DNA of 13,509 bases from contig NZ_DKLM01000059.1 of NCBI RefSeq assembly GCF_002455975.1, positions 4,118 through 17,626 of the forward strand, read 5' to 3'. Positions 1 to 6,898 of the stretch are shown in pieces. Source of the DNA: Clostridium sp. UBA6640. GTDB lineage: Bacteria > Bacillota > Clostridia > Clostridiales > Clostridiaceae. Below the pieces are notes generated by a model, which ran no database searches, was not told where the DNA came from, and saw only the letters and a program-made list of their open reading frames with translations. Numbering within the stretch: the first letter of the stretch is position 1; each line of letters opens with the position of its first letter. The translations under genes were made by a program, and so were the position numbers.

Positions 1-482
1 AATATTTTAAGTTCATTTTTAGTAAGCTCTAGTTTTTCATCTTTATGTATTAAGATTCCTTTCTGTATATCTAACATAACATTCTTATAACTTATAAAAT
101 GCCCCTTATCATCTCCATAGGAATAGGTCCTTCTTAAAAGAGCATTTAATTTTGCTATCAAAATATCTATTTGAAAAGGTTTATTTATATAGTCATCTCC
201 CCCATTATTAATTGCCATAATTATATCCATATTAGAATTCCTTGAAGAAAGAAAAATTATTGGAACTTTAGATATTTCTCTAATTTTTTTACACCAATAA
301 AATCCATCAAAATAAGGTAAATTTATATCCATAATAACTAGATGAGGCTTAATCGATATAAATTCCTCCATCATATTTTCAAAATTCTTCAGAACTTCAA
401 CATTAAACTGCCACTTGTTAAGTGCCAAATTTATTTCTTTAGATAAATTGCAGTCATCTTCAACTAAAAGAATACTATACAT
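1..482 (-). CDS. OmpR-family response regulator, BceR-like (C-terminus cut by window edge)
   Basis: The visible 160 residues begin MYSILLVEDD and form a complete receiver domain. The acidic pair is D9/D10, the likely phosphoacceptor is D52 (VIMDINLP), the switch serine is S79 and the conserved lysine is K101 (INKPF). The stretch from about residue 63 (WCKKIREISKVPIIFLSSR) to NGGDDYINKPF is typical of BceR/GraR-type regulators, which work with a small intramembrane-sensing kinase and often control ABC exporters for cell-wall-active peptides. Residues 125-160 begin the OmpR-type winged-helix DNA-binding domain, which runs off the window. The ATG at 482 follows AGGAGG at a good distance. The gene is divergent from the nucleosidase at 630. 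No kinase or transporter lies in the window, so the BceR-type role is inference; the response-regulator call is firm. Confidence 0.93.
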   Translation of the reverse strand, partial: MYSILLVEDDCNLSKEINLALNKWQFNVEVLKNFENMMEEFISIKPHLVIMDINLPYFDGFYWCKKIREISKVPIIFLSSRNSNMDIIMAINNGGDDYINKPFQIDILIAKLNALLRRTYSYGDDKGHFISYKNVMLDIQKGILIHKDEKLELTKNELKI

Positions 483-527
483 ATCTTGTCCTCCTATATT
501 CTTAAAATCTTTATCTTATTTAATCTA

Positions 528-568
528 ATATCATAATTTTAGCATTTATATATGTAAAATTATGATAT
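528..568. promoter_or_regulatory. Perfect 14-bp inverted repeat between divergent genes
   Basis: ATATCATAATTTTA (528-541) is repeated exactly as its reverse complement at 555-568, with a 13-base spacer. It lies between the response regulator start (482) and the nucleosidase start (630). A TATACT-like -10 for the plus strand begins within its right arm. There is no T-run directly after it, so an operator is more likely than a terminator. Which protein binds it is unknown. Confidence 0.5.
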
Positions 569-629
569 ACTCATATATAAAATATATCATGATTGTTAAT
601 TATTATATAATGTTAAGGGGGTATAATCT

Positions 630-1331
630 TTGCAAACTATAGGTATCATTGGCGCAATGGATTTAGAAATTGAGCTTATTAAAAGTAGCATAACCATATT
701 AAAGGAAGAAATTTATGCTGGCTTTAAATTTTATATTGGAGTTTTTAAAGATGTAAATTTAGTATTGACTTCTTGCAGTATCGGAAAGGTTAATGCAGCA
801 GCTTGTACTCAAATATTAATTGATAAATTTGGAGTTACCAGTATAATTAACACTGGCATAGCAGGAAGCTTGAATAATGAAGTGAAAATATGTGATATAG
901 TAATTTCTAGCAATGTTACTTATCATGATGTTCGTAAGGAGCAGATGAAAGGATGGTTTCCTTTTGTTGAGCATTTTGAAACAAGTAACTTATTAGTAGA
1001 AATTGCTGTACAGGCTTATAAAAACATGGAAATAAAAAAATTCAATTACCATATTGGAAGAATTGTAACTGGTGAAGCTTTTATATCCGATAATGAAGTA
1101 AAAAGCAAAATTATAAAAAGCTATTCTCCTCACTGCGTTGAAATGGAAGGTTCTGCAATTGGACATGTTGCTTATATTAATAAAATTCCTTTCATTGTCA
1201 TTAGAAGTATTTCTGACAATGCTGATAATGATGCACATACTAACTATGATAACTTTGAGAAAATATCAGCTAATAATTCTAGTAATTTAGTATTGAATAT
1301 GCTTAAAATAATCAATGATGGAATTGATTGA
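630..1331 (+). CDS. mtnN: 5'-methylthioadenosine/S-adenosylhomocysteine nucleosidase
   Basis: This 233-residue protein matches the usual length of MtnN/Pfs. The enzyme cleaves adenine from methylthioadenosine and S-adenosylhomocysteine in the cytoplasm, feeding methionine salvage and the activated methyl cycle. Family motifs are GIIGAM (5-10) with E13 in the position of the catalytic glutamate, INTGIAGS (73-80), and VEMEGSAIGHVA (170-181), where E173 corresponds to the ribose-binding glutamate. D196 in RSISDNAD is the purine-contacting aspartate. All expected catalytic residues are present. The start is TTG at 630, preceded by AAGGGGGT (615-622); no in-frame ATG close by has such a site. It stands alone on the plus strand, divergent from the response regulator, and ends shortly before a hairpin at 1418-1440. 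It may be a second copy of a housekeeping enzyme; the window cannot show this. Confidence 0.94.
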   Translation: MQTIGIIGAMDLEIELIKSSITILKEEIYAGFKFYIGVFKDVNLVLTSCSIGKVNAAACTQILIDKFGVTSIINTGIAGSLNNEVKICDIVISSNVTYHDVRKEQMKGWFPFVEHFETSNLLVEIAVQAYKNMEIKKFNYHIGRIVTGEAFISDNEVKSKIIKSYSPHCVEMEGSAIGHVAYINKIPFIVIRSISDNADNDAHTNYDNFEKISANNSSNLVLNMLKIINDGID

Positions 1332-1417
1332 AAATCATATTAAATATTTAAAATTCTATAAGTTTCTAAAATGTGGAGATTATTTCTAATCAAAATAATT
1401 TCTTTAATAGATTTTTT

Positions 1418-1442
1418 AACTAGCAATACAATTGCTAGTTTT
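1418..1442 (+). terminator. Possible weak terminator after mtnN
   Basis: AACTAGCAAT (1418-1427) and ATTGCTAGTT (1431-1440) form a perfect 10-bp stem with a three-base loop, 87 bases after the mtnN stop. Only a short run of T follows on either strand, so termination would be weak. It also sits near the point where base composition rises, so it may mark the edge of the foreign segment. Confidence 0.45.
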
Positions 1443-1613
1443 CTACCTCTGGGGAACAGTAGTGATGCCCTTTTGGGTTATTGTCAAGAGGAACTTTTTT
1501 TGACTGGGAAAAATGGCTGCATAAAATCCGAAGGTAATTTCGATTGTCATTTCATTCCCTGCGCCGTATGCATAATTGACTTGTACCAAATTTAATTTGA
1601 AAGGAGCGATAAA

Positions 1614-2741
1614 ATGAGTACACAGCACGGACCGATAACAGTAAAGCCAATCAGCGAAGTTGCTAAATATATAAAGACCTTGATACCAGCAAATATATCC
1701 GAAACATATGCGCTGAAGCCCATGTTTGAAAGCGTTGCAAGCGAAGAAAATATACGAAATGGTGTTATTGCCTTCAGGGATTTTTTATATTTATTTTGCG
1801 ACCGCTTAATTTCAGACGGGCATTTATATGCCAAGCCACCAAAAAAACCGAGTAGCATGGCAGACTATCCGTTTTTGCATAATATTACAAATATATTGGT
1901 TGAGGTTGGTTATCATAGCAAGTTGGCTGAAAGTGGTGATTCATTATTAGTAACTGAAATGCCGTCATGTACTGCCTTAATTGATGCAAATGGAAAAAAG
2001 AAAAGACCTAAAATACCTGTTTCTAGCCAAATTGAATGTTTTCGGTTCTTAACTCTCTGCGGTTTTGTCTTTACTGGCATTGACTTAGAAGCAAAGAGGC
2101 TTAATATTTCAGAAGGGCAACTGTTAGAAGTGTCATATCCGAATGCCCCTATCTTGCTGGCGGGGTTAAAAGCCCTGTCGATTGCGGATATGGAGTTGCG
2201 AACAGGAAGAAGGTATTGGAACGATAATAATCTCTTGCGGTGCGATTATAGGCTAATGAAAGCGGAAGATACAGACATACTCGACGTTTTGAAGGATTTT
2301 TTACATCCGTTACCAGAAAAAATTCAAGAGTTCGCCTTAAAACTACATCAACGTTATGTAGATGTGGGAATGACTTGCACAATGAACATATTAGGTAATG
2401 TTAATTTTTCTTATGCACATATAAGCAAAAGCCGAAAGGCCTTATCCACACGGGATATATATCAGCAAAGAGTATGGGAGTTTTCTAATTCTATAAAAAA
2501 TGGCTACTGTTTATTTGTGAGGGCTAAAAAAACTGATAAATATGCAGATGTTATTGAAAAATTTCCTTTATCTTTACAGGAAAAAATCGCAAAAGGATAT
2601 GGCTGTGACAGGAAGCGTAATGAACGCTGTCAGGGCGGTTGTCAGGGGATTCGTATACCTTTAGATACTTCAATACTTAATATCAGCAGATATATTGAAA
2701 CATGGCTTGATAATGAGCTGCCGAGTTCATTAAGAAAATAA
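1614..2741 (+). CDS. Conserved-looking protein of unknown function with C-terminal Cys cluster
   Basis: A 375-residue soluble protein that I cannot assign to a named family. The ATG at 1614 follows AAAGGAGC at normal spacing. There is no signal peptide or membrane segment. The N-terminal third is helical and contains a basic stretch KKKRPK (128-133). The C-terminal part has a cysteine group, CDRKRNERCQGGC, with C331, C339 and C343, a possible metal site, followed by QGIRIPLD and a final helix. The reading frame is intact over more than 1.1 kb, so the gene is probably functional. Its base composition is richer than the flanking host DNA and similar to the decayed mobilisation gene downstream, which points to arrival on the same element. 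It is followed by GGGCTT/AAGCCC hairpins, the last of which is a strong terminator on this strand. A DNA-related role on the element is possible but not shown. Confidence 0.8.
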   Translation: MSTQHGPITVKPISEVAKYIKTLIPANISETYALKPMFESVASEENIRNGVIAFRDFLYLFCDRLISDGHLYAKPPKKPSSMADYPFLHNITNILVEVGYHSKLAESGDSLLVTEMPSCTALIDANGKKKRPKIPVSSQIECFRFLTLCGFVFTGIDLEAKRLNISEGQLLEVSYPNAPILLAGLKALSIADMELRTGRRYWNDNNLLRCDYRLMKAEDTDILDVLKDFLHPLPEKIQEFALKLHQRYVDVGMTCTMNILGNVNFSYAHISKSRKALSTRDIYQQRVWEFSNSIKNGYCLFVRAKKTDKYADVIEKFPLSLQEKIAKGYGCDRKRNERCQGGCQGIRIPLDTSILNISRYIETWLDNELPSSLRK

Positions 2742-2815
2742 GCAAACTGCCATTATTTGCTTGCTTTTGGGAAGTTGCATATGCTTATTAGAGATACAAC
2801 TGCCTTGATTTTTGC

Positions 2816-2853
2816 AAGCCCCTTTTTGGGCGTGGGCTTTGGTTTTTAAGCCC
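2816..2853. repeat. Alternating AAGCCC / GGGCTT hairpin units
   Basis: AAGCCC at 2816-2821, GGGCTT at 2834-2839 and AAGCCC at 2848-2853 alternate in orientation. They continue into the terminator at 2871-2909, which has the same sequence in its stem. Adjacent units can pair in more than one way. The 2816-2839 hairpin is followed by TGGTTTTT and may itself act as a weak terminator on the plus strand. Confidence 0.6.
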
Positions 2854-2870
2854 TGCAAAGGCGGCAAGGC

Positions 2871-2909
2871 GGGCTTCTCCCGAAAACGAGAGGGCAGAAG
2901 CCCTTTTTT
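2871..2909 (+). terminator. Strong intrinsic terminator on the plus strand
   Basis: GGGCTTCTCCC (2871-2881) pairs with GGG (2892-2894) and AGAAGCCC (2896-2903), leaving one bulged C, and is followed by six T (2904-2909). It is the evident end of the transcript from the 1614-2741 gene, 130 bases past its stop. On the minus strand it is not followed by T, so it would not terminate the converging mobilisation remnant. Confidence 0.82.
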
Positions 2910-2923
2910 CAGCCAGTTAGGTT

Positions 2924-3819
2924 TTAACCCAAGCCGTGGTCATATCTATGTTTTTTAGTCTGTGGCTTTGGTATCAGTTCGTCAATTTTATTTTGTATGC
3001 CCTTGGTTAGCCCATAATGCTTTTCTATATCTTGAGCTATATCGTCAAATCCTACGTTTTTAGAGTGCGTAATGGCGTAGTTGTGTGGCTTGTAATAGCC
3101 GTTCTTGCTCTGGTTTCAAGCCATCAAGTTTTAAGCAGAGTCATACAATAATGAGCCGTTAGCCTTTGCCATAGCGCCAATGCTTGCATAGGCGTTCTGC
3201 AAGTCCTCTTTTAGTTCAGCGACTTGTTCCGTCAACTCCTCCGCTCTGCTCTTATAGTGTTTCAAGTTTATTGTTGCTGTTTTGTACAGATTGTTAGTAC
3301 TTTTCTGTTGATTGTATAATTCCGTGGCTTGCGACATTTTTTTGTTAGCTTCAGATATTTAGGATTTAGCCTTTTCTTCAGCCTTTTTAGTGGCGGATTC
3401 TACCGACTCCCTCTGTTTTTCAGTCAACTCTTTTGCCTTGATAGCAGTATCACGTTCCTCGGTTGCTGTGTTTTTATCTGAAATGGCGGTATTACGCTCC
3501 GCTTTGAATTTCTTGATGTTAGCCCTATCTTTAGCACTTAGCCGTGCAGCCTTTAAAACCGTAAGGACGTGCTCATTTGTTGTGTTTGGTAGTTCTATTA
3601 TGGTATGAAGTTTTTTATTGTTGCCCCAACCTCGTGTTTCCTCCCTCATGCCGTCAATCATAGATTTTACACGTTGCTCAAGTGCTAATTTGACCTCAAT
3701 CTGTACACTTTCTTGTGCAAGCTATGCCTTGGTTTTTTCTAGCTTGCTTTTTCTTCGGATATATCGGCTTGGAGTTCGGCTGTGGCTTCTGTTTTTACTT
3801 CGTTGTAGATTTCATCCAT
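2924..3819 (-). pseudogene. Decayed MobV/Pre-type mobilisation gene, C-terminal half
   Basis: Translated on the minus strand, this is the coiled-coil and C-terminal part of a plasmid recombination/mobilisation protein. Order: MDEIYNEVKTEATAELQ (from 3819), QIEVKLALEQRVKSMIDGM, a long charged coiled coil rich in K, E, T and A (about 3600-3150), LLYDSA, LDGLKPEQERLLQA, then NVGFDDIAQDIEKHYGL and a basic tail ending at the TAA at 2924. Recovering this order needs at least three frame changes: near the A-run at about 3735, near 3130, and near 3080. There are also in-frame stops at 3722-3724, 3359-3361 and 3131-3133. The N-terminal relaxase domain with its histidine and tyrosine motifs is absent. 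The family call rests on the pattern of coiled coil, LLYD, Q-rich helix and GFxDIAxxIE, from memory; the decay is directly visible. The remnant cannot act in DNA transfer. Confidence 0.72.
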
Positions 3820-3852
3820 AATTAGGGGCCTATAGGTTGTGAATTGTGAATC

Positions 3853-3878
3853 TAGTAGTATTAGTATCAATACTACTA
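3853..3878. repeat. Perfect inverted repeat at the edge of the foreign segment
   Basis: TAGTAGTATT (3853-3862) and AATACTACTA (3869-3878) form a perfect 10-bp stem with a six-base loop. It lies just where base composition falls back to the AT-rich host level, upstream of the mobilisation remnant. No T-run follows. It may be an element end, an operator or nothing; the sequence alone does not decide. Confidence 0.4.
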
Positions 3879-3955
3879 AATGTTAATTACTTTCAGAGAT
3901 AGATCAAATTTAGAGATAGTACATCTATATAAATATTATCCTAATCTAATTGAAT

Positions 3956-3995
3956 AAGGTGCTTGATTAAGAATTTCATCTTAATCAAGTACCTT
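3956..3995 (-). terminator. Long hairpin downstream of the Spo0E-like gene
   Basis: Arms of 17 bases (3956-3972 and 3979-3995) pair with a single G/A difference around a six-base loop. It begins 29 bases after the stop of the small Spo0E-like gene, which suggests a terminator or a 3' stabilising structure. The T-run is poor on both strands, so efficient termination is uncertain. Confidence 0.55.
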
Positions 3996-4023
3996 ATCTA
4001 ATTTCTAGTAGTTGAGTAATATA

Positions 4024-4188
4024 CTACTCATTCATCAAAAGTCTATTGTACTGGTTCAGTAGCTTGTCTAATTCTTGGCTAAGTTCTACTAATTCAGTAT
4101 TTGTCAGCGTTTCACTTTGATTCATCAGTAAGTGCATTAAGTTTCTCAGTTCTTCAATCTTTTGTATTATTTCCTGTTTTTCTGACAT
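4024..4188 (-). CDS. Spo0E-like aspartyl-phosphate phosphatase, 54 aa
   Basis: A 54-residue protein, MSEKQEIIQKIEELRNLMHL and onward, ending LLNQYNRLLMNE. The sequence LSQELDKLLNQYNRL carries the SQELD signature of the Spo0E family, and IEELRNLMHLL matches its first helix. Family members are two-helix phosphatases that remove phosphate from Spo0A-P and so delay sporulation; some act on other response regulators. The length is typical. A near-ideal ribosome site (AGGAGGG, about 4194-4200) precedes the ATG at 4188. It is a single-gene unit upstream of the hairpin at 3956-3995. Presence of a Spo0E-like protein supports a spore-forming host. The target regulator cannot be read from the sequence. 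The family call is strong because the signature and size both fit. Confidence 0.87.
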   Translation of the reverse strand: MSEKQEIIQKIEELRNLMHLLMNQSETLTNTELVELSQELDKLLNQYNRLLMNE

Positions 4189-4302
4189 AATATCCCTCCT
4201 TTCATTATGTAAACTATATCAAATGAAAGAAGGGGTAATATGCTGTTGTAATTTCAAAGAAATATAAACGAGATATAATTATAAAATAATCTTTAAATGC
4301 AC

Positions 4303-4336
4303 AAAAAAACAAGCCCATCTATAAGGCTTGTTTTTC
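4303..4336 (-). terminator. Bidirectional intrinsic terminator after clpP
   Basis: AACAAGCC (4308-4315) pairs with GGCTTGTT (4325-4332). On the minus strand the stem is followed by a run of seven T, 23 bases after the protease stop codon. On the plus strand it is followed by TTT as well, so it could also stop transcripts in the other direction. Confidence 0.85.
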
Positions 4337-4354
4337 TACTTTTATTATATACAA

Positions 4355-4939
4355 TTATAAATTAGTTAACTCATCATATTTTGAAATAACTTTATTCACT
4401 ATTCCATAGTCAACTGCTTCATAAGCATTTAACCAGTAATTTCTATCTGTATCTTTTTCAACTTTTTCTAATGGTTGACCAGTAGCTTCACTAATTATGG
4501 TATTAATTCTCTTACGTACTCTTAATATCTCCTCAGCTTCAATACCAATATCTGTAGCTTGACCATTAAATCCACCTAATGGCTGATGTATCATATATCT
4601 TGTGTTTGGTAGTGAATAACGATTTTGCTTTTCAGCAGCAAGATAAATTGTGATACCAGCACTTGCAACCCAACCAGTACCAATTACAATAACCTGTGGC
4701 TTAATAAATTTAATCATATCATGAATTGTATCACCAGCTTCAACATGACCGCCTTGGCTGTTGATAAATAATTTTATCGGTTCATCCCCCATTTCTTGTA
4801 GGATTAAAAGTTGCTTAGTTACTTTTTCTGCTAAAGCTTGATCGATTTCCCCAGAAATTACTATAGCTCTAGATTGTAATAGCTTTTCTAGCATTACACT
4901 TGAAGTTTCTTTTTCTTGTTTTTGTTCTTCATTACTCAT
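4355..4939 (-). CDS. clpP: ClpP-family ATP-dependent protease proteolytic subunit (divergent paralogue)
   Basis: A 194-residue serine protease of the ClpP fold, which forms a barrel and degrades proteins fed by Clp ATPases. The catalytic triad is intact: S93 in GWVASAG, H118 in RYMIHQP, and D165 in DTDRNYWL. The glycine-rich loop INSQGGHVEAG (60-70) forms the oxyanion region. It departs from housekeeping ClpP, which usually has INSPGGS, GQAASMGA and MDRDNFMSA. Here they read INSQGGH, GWVASAG and TDRNYWLNA, and the N-terminus is unusually polar (MSNEEQKQEKETSS). It is therefore probably a second ClpP, not the main one. No Clp ATPase or trigger factor gene adjoins it. The ATG at 4939 follows TAGGAGA. 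The promoter has an extended -10 at 5021-5029 with a palindrome over the -35 region. Confidence 0.9.
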   Translation of the reverse strand: MSNEEQKQEKETSSVMLEKLLQSRAIVISGEIDQALAEKVTKQLLILQEMGDEPIKLFINSQGGHVEAGDTIHDMIKFIKPQVIVIGTGWVASAGITIYLAAEKQNRYSLPNTRYMIHQPLGGFNGQATDIGIEAEEILRVRKRINTIISEATGQPLEKVEKDTDRNYWLNAYEAVDYGIVNKVISKYDELTNL

Positions 4940-5020
4940 AGTATCATTCTCCTATCAATTTAATATATTTAAATCTAATTATAACAATATAGTTATTCTC
5001 AACTATTTTTAGCTCAATTA

Positions 5021-5056
5021 ATTATAACATAATAAGCCAAAATTTGTTAATAACAA
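5021..5056 (-). promoter_or_regulatory. clpP promoter with overlapping palindrome
   Basis: On the minus strand TGTTATAAT (5029-5021) is an extended -10. The -35 position at 17-bp spacing has no consensus but lies inside a perfect palindrome, TTGTTA-A-TAACAA (5044-5056). A protein bound there would contact the polymerase site directly, so regulated expression of this protease is likely. The regulator is unknown; the sequence is not the CtsR heptad repeat. Confidence 0.55.
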
Positions 5057-5173
5057 GTTAAAGTGTCAACTTAATCATTTACTCTTCTCTATATACTTAA
5101 ACAATATTTTTAGATATCCTTTATTAAAATATCAGATTTCAGTCCAATATACGATAATAGAAACAGATTTTGA

Positions 5174-5264
5174 TTGTGGCGTAAAAAATACCGTAAATTC
5201 ATTTTTGAATAACACGGCATTTAGAAAAATTATTCTGCTTTATATTTTGGTCATTAAATAAAAA
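5174..5264 (-). repeat. Intergenic repeat copy A (hairpin and box only)
   Basis: It contains GTGGCGTAAAAAATACCGT, then the conserved hairpin (about 5190-5219; ACCGT and ATTCA pairing with TGAAT and ACGG), and a TAAATAAAAA box starting at 5255, 36 bases beyond the hairpin. On the minus strand the hairpin lies 66 bases after the 5285 stop codon and is followed by ATTTTTT, so it can serve as the terminator of the GyrI-like gene. The left box found in other copies is not visible here. Confidence 0.7.
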
Positions 5265-5284
5265 GATTATCCTTATAATTTGTA

Positions 5285-5770
5285 TTATAAGTTGGAGGCT
5301 GATTTCAATTTAATCGGTATAAATGTTTCCATTTGCGCCCATCCTTGTGCTTTTATAATCTCTGGTGGTGTAATAATATGTCCCATAGCATAATGATTTT
5401 GACGAATATCCAGCTCGAAAATATCAGAATTCTTAATATATTCCAAGGCCTCCTTATATAACTTACCATTTGTTTCTTCATCCCCATCTTTGTAAACATA
5501 AGTTACATAGTGCCCACCTTCAAAATCAACAACTTCGTTGCCACCATCATCCATATCCTCACTCAATGCCAGCCACCATACTAGCCCTTGTTTTTCTTCA
5601 TCAAAAAACAAAAAATCTCTGGGCATAAAACTATCTCTTTTAGATGGATTAACTGCAGAAAAATACTCATTAAACTTTCCTAAAATACCATTACTGGAAA
5701 AGTTGAATTCTTTATCTACCCCAGATGATGATGCTTTGAACGGTGGCAATGATATTATCCTAAAATCCAT
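5285..5770 (-). CDS. Stand-alone GyrI-like effector-binding domain protein
   Basis: A 161-residue cytoplasmic protein that resembles the GyrI-like/AraC effector-binding (SOUL-like) fold. The opening MDFRIISLPPFKASSSGVDK, the central LVWWLALSEDMDDGGNEVVD, the GGHYVTYVYKDGDEE stretch and the closing QGWAQMETFIPIKLK are the usual strand pattern of such domains. In this family two symmetric halves form a pocket that binds small hydrophobic or planar molecules. Some members are the sensing half of AraC/MerR regulators, and others are free-standing and bind or hydrolyse drugs. There is no DNA-binding domain here. The start at 5770 follows AGGAGGT. The gene stands alone between repeat copies A and B, with an extended -10 at 5879-5887. 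The fold is likely; the ligand is unknown. Confidence 0.78.
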   Translation of the reverse strand: MDFRIISLPPFKASSSGVDKEFNFSSNGILGKFNEYFSAVNPSKRDSFMPRDFLFFDEEKQGLVWWLALSEDMDDGGNEVVDFEGGHYVTYVYKDGDEETNGKLYKEALEYIKNSDIFELDIRQNHYAMGHIITPPEIIKAQGWAQMETFIPIKLKSASNL

Positions 5771-5878
5771 AAAAATACCTCCTATTATTTTTTAATCACT
5801 AATTTATCTTCCTGTTATAAGCAATATATGTTTCGCAACATATTATAATTGTGATTTAAACACACCAATTTTACCCAT

Positions 5879-5887
5879 ATTATAACA
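5879..5887 (-). promoter_or_regulatory. Extended -10 promoter for the GyrI-like gene
   Basis: TGTTATAAT on the minus strand, about 110 bases before the start codon at 5770. There is no TTGACA at the expected distance. The left box of repeat copy B begins nine bases upstream, the same arrangement as at 7117-7134. Confidence 0.55.
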
Positions 5888-5894
5888 TATTTTC

Positions 5895-6008
5895 AAATAC
5901 CGTACTATTAAATCTATAAATATTATAATTTATTAATTAATTCGCCAAATAATCAAATTATGGCATAAAAAATACCGCAAATCCACTTATGAATACTGCA
6001 GTATTTTA
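5895..6008 (-). repeat. Intergenic repeat copy B (degenerate)
   Basis: The left box reads AAATACCGTACTATTAAAT (5896-5914). After an AT-rich middle with ATTAATTAATTCGCCAAAT, also similar in copy D, comes ATGGCATAAAAAATACCGC. The hairpin has drifted: AATACCGCA (5971-5979) now pairs with TGCAGTATT (5998-6006) with one mismatch, keeping a stem by other means. The distal TAAATAAGAA box is missing. It lies 110 bases after the stop of the GNAT gene at 6119. Confidence 0.65.
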
Positions 6009-6118
6009 ATACATTATTTTATATTTACTTTTTAAATTCATTGACAAATTGGAATTTATCTAGGTAGTTCAATACTTAGATTACAAACTATACTATATTT
6101 ATAATCAATCAGATATAT

Positions 6119-6898
6119 TTAACTAATTGAATTCACATAATATTCCTCATCAAAATGATACCCTAATTTCTCAGCAAGTGCCACAGACTCTAAATTGGAG
6201 GCATCCCAATTAGGATATATATTCTTATCTAAACACTCCAATATAACCTTTGATGCACAGGCTAATGCTAGTCCCCTTTTTCTATATTTTCGTTTTGTTC
6301 CAATGGTGATGTCAATAATACCATTACAATAACTGTATGAAGACGCTCCTGAAATTATTTCATCTTCATGAATAATTATATATCCAATTCCATTGTCCTC
6401 AAAATCATCTAGGGATGAGAAATTTGAGCAACAATCTGCCATAAAGTCATCTTCTAATACCTTGTTATAATTAGTTGCATCTATTTTCTCAATCTGAAAT
6501 TCTTGTTCAATATTCTTAATAAATCCCTTAAGTTTTTCTCCGTCAAAAACATCTGTTTCTTTTTTTATTGCATATCTAATACTTTTCTTATGATTAGTTG
6601 CAAAATGCTTTTCTATAAATATATCCCAATACTTATCATAATTAACAATCAGTTTACCCTTATATTGTTCAAGAATATGCTTTATATAACTTTCTTCTTC
6701 TTTCTTCTCATTAATCCCTAGTAAAAAACAAAAGTCTGCAATTGAAACTATTGCAGTTGATGGATTTTCTTTATTATCTACCCAAGCTACTCCCTCCATC
6801 TTTCCTTCGACTAAAGCCTGTAGTTCAACATTTCTATCTCTGCATTCCTTGATTAGCGGAATAATAGAAGTCATTTCTTGTTTTGTTAATTCTATCAT
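6119..6898 (-). CDS. GNAT-family N-acetyltransferase, 259 aa
   Basis: A two-part GNAT protein resembling the longer 'GNAT acetyltransferase' family found in Firmicutes. Residues 1-130 form an N-terminal region of unclear role. Residues about 135-259 form the catalytic fold: GYIIIHEDEIISGASSY (172-188), then the acetyl-CoA pyrophosphate loop RKYRKRGLA (203-211) and the helix after it, then YPNWDASNLESVALAEKLGY (228-247), the usual final motif. Such enzymes move an acetyl group from acetyl-CoA to an amine; the substrate cannot be inferred. The ATG at 6898 follows GAGGGAGA. It stands alone between repeat copies B and C. Its promoter appears to be 219 bases upstream (7117-7125), leaving an unusually long leader. 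Confidence 0.88.
   Translation of the reverse strand: MIELTKQEMTSIIPLIKECRDRNVELQALVEGKMEGVAWVDNKENPSTAIVSIADFCFLLGINEKKEEESYIKHILEQYKGKLIVNYDKYWDIFIEKHFATNHKKSIRYAIKKETDVFDGEKLKGFIKNIEQEFQIEKIDATNYNKVLEDDFMADCCSNFSSLDDFEDNGIGYIIIHEDEIISGASSYSYCNGIIDITIGTKRKYRKRGLALACASKVILECLDKNIYPNWDASNLESVALAEKLGYHFDEEYYVNSIS

Larger units (their letters stand above)
4940..5284. other. 345-bp intergenic region upstream of clpP
   Basis: It contains no gene. It holds the clpP promoter and operator-like palindrome (5021-5056), a further TTGACA on the minus strand at 5064-5069 that could be a second -35, and repeat copy A (5174-5264). The stretch 5070-5170 is AT-rich with nothing recognisable. Confidence 0.6.
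5771..6118. other. 348-bp intergenic region with promoter and repeat copy B
   Basis: It holds the promoter of the GyrI-like gene near 5879-5887 and repeat copy B from 5895. The part from 6010 to 6118 is AT-rich and includes AAATTGGAATTT (6046-6057), which recurs at 7366-7377 after copy C. No small gene with a ribosome site was seen. Confidence 0.6.

Noticed and set aside
1371..1595. Open frames on both strands between mtnN and the 375-aa gene (74 aa plus, 61 aa minus)
   Set aside because: Neither has a ribosome site, the plus frame runs through the hairpin at 1418-1440, and the two overlap almost fully. It may be a small relic of the mobile segment but is not supportable as a gene.
3390..3821. 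Plus-strand frames of 72 and 67 aa opposite the mobilisation remnant
   Set aside because: Serine- and leucine-rich products are antisense shadows of the lysine- and glutamate-rich coiled coil; no ribosome sites.
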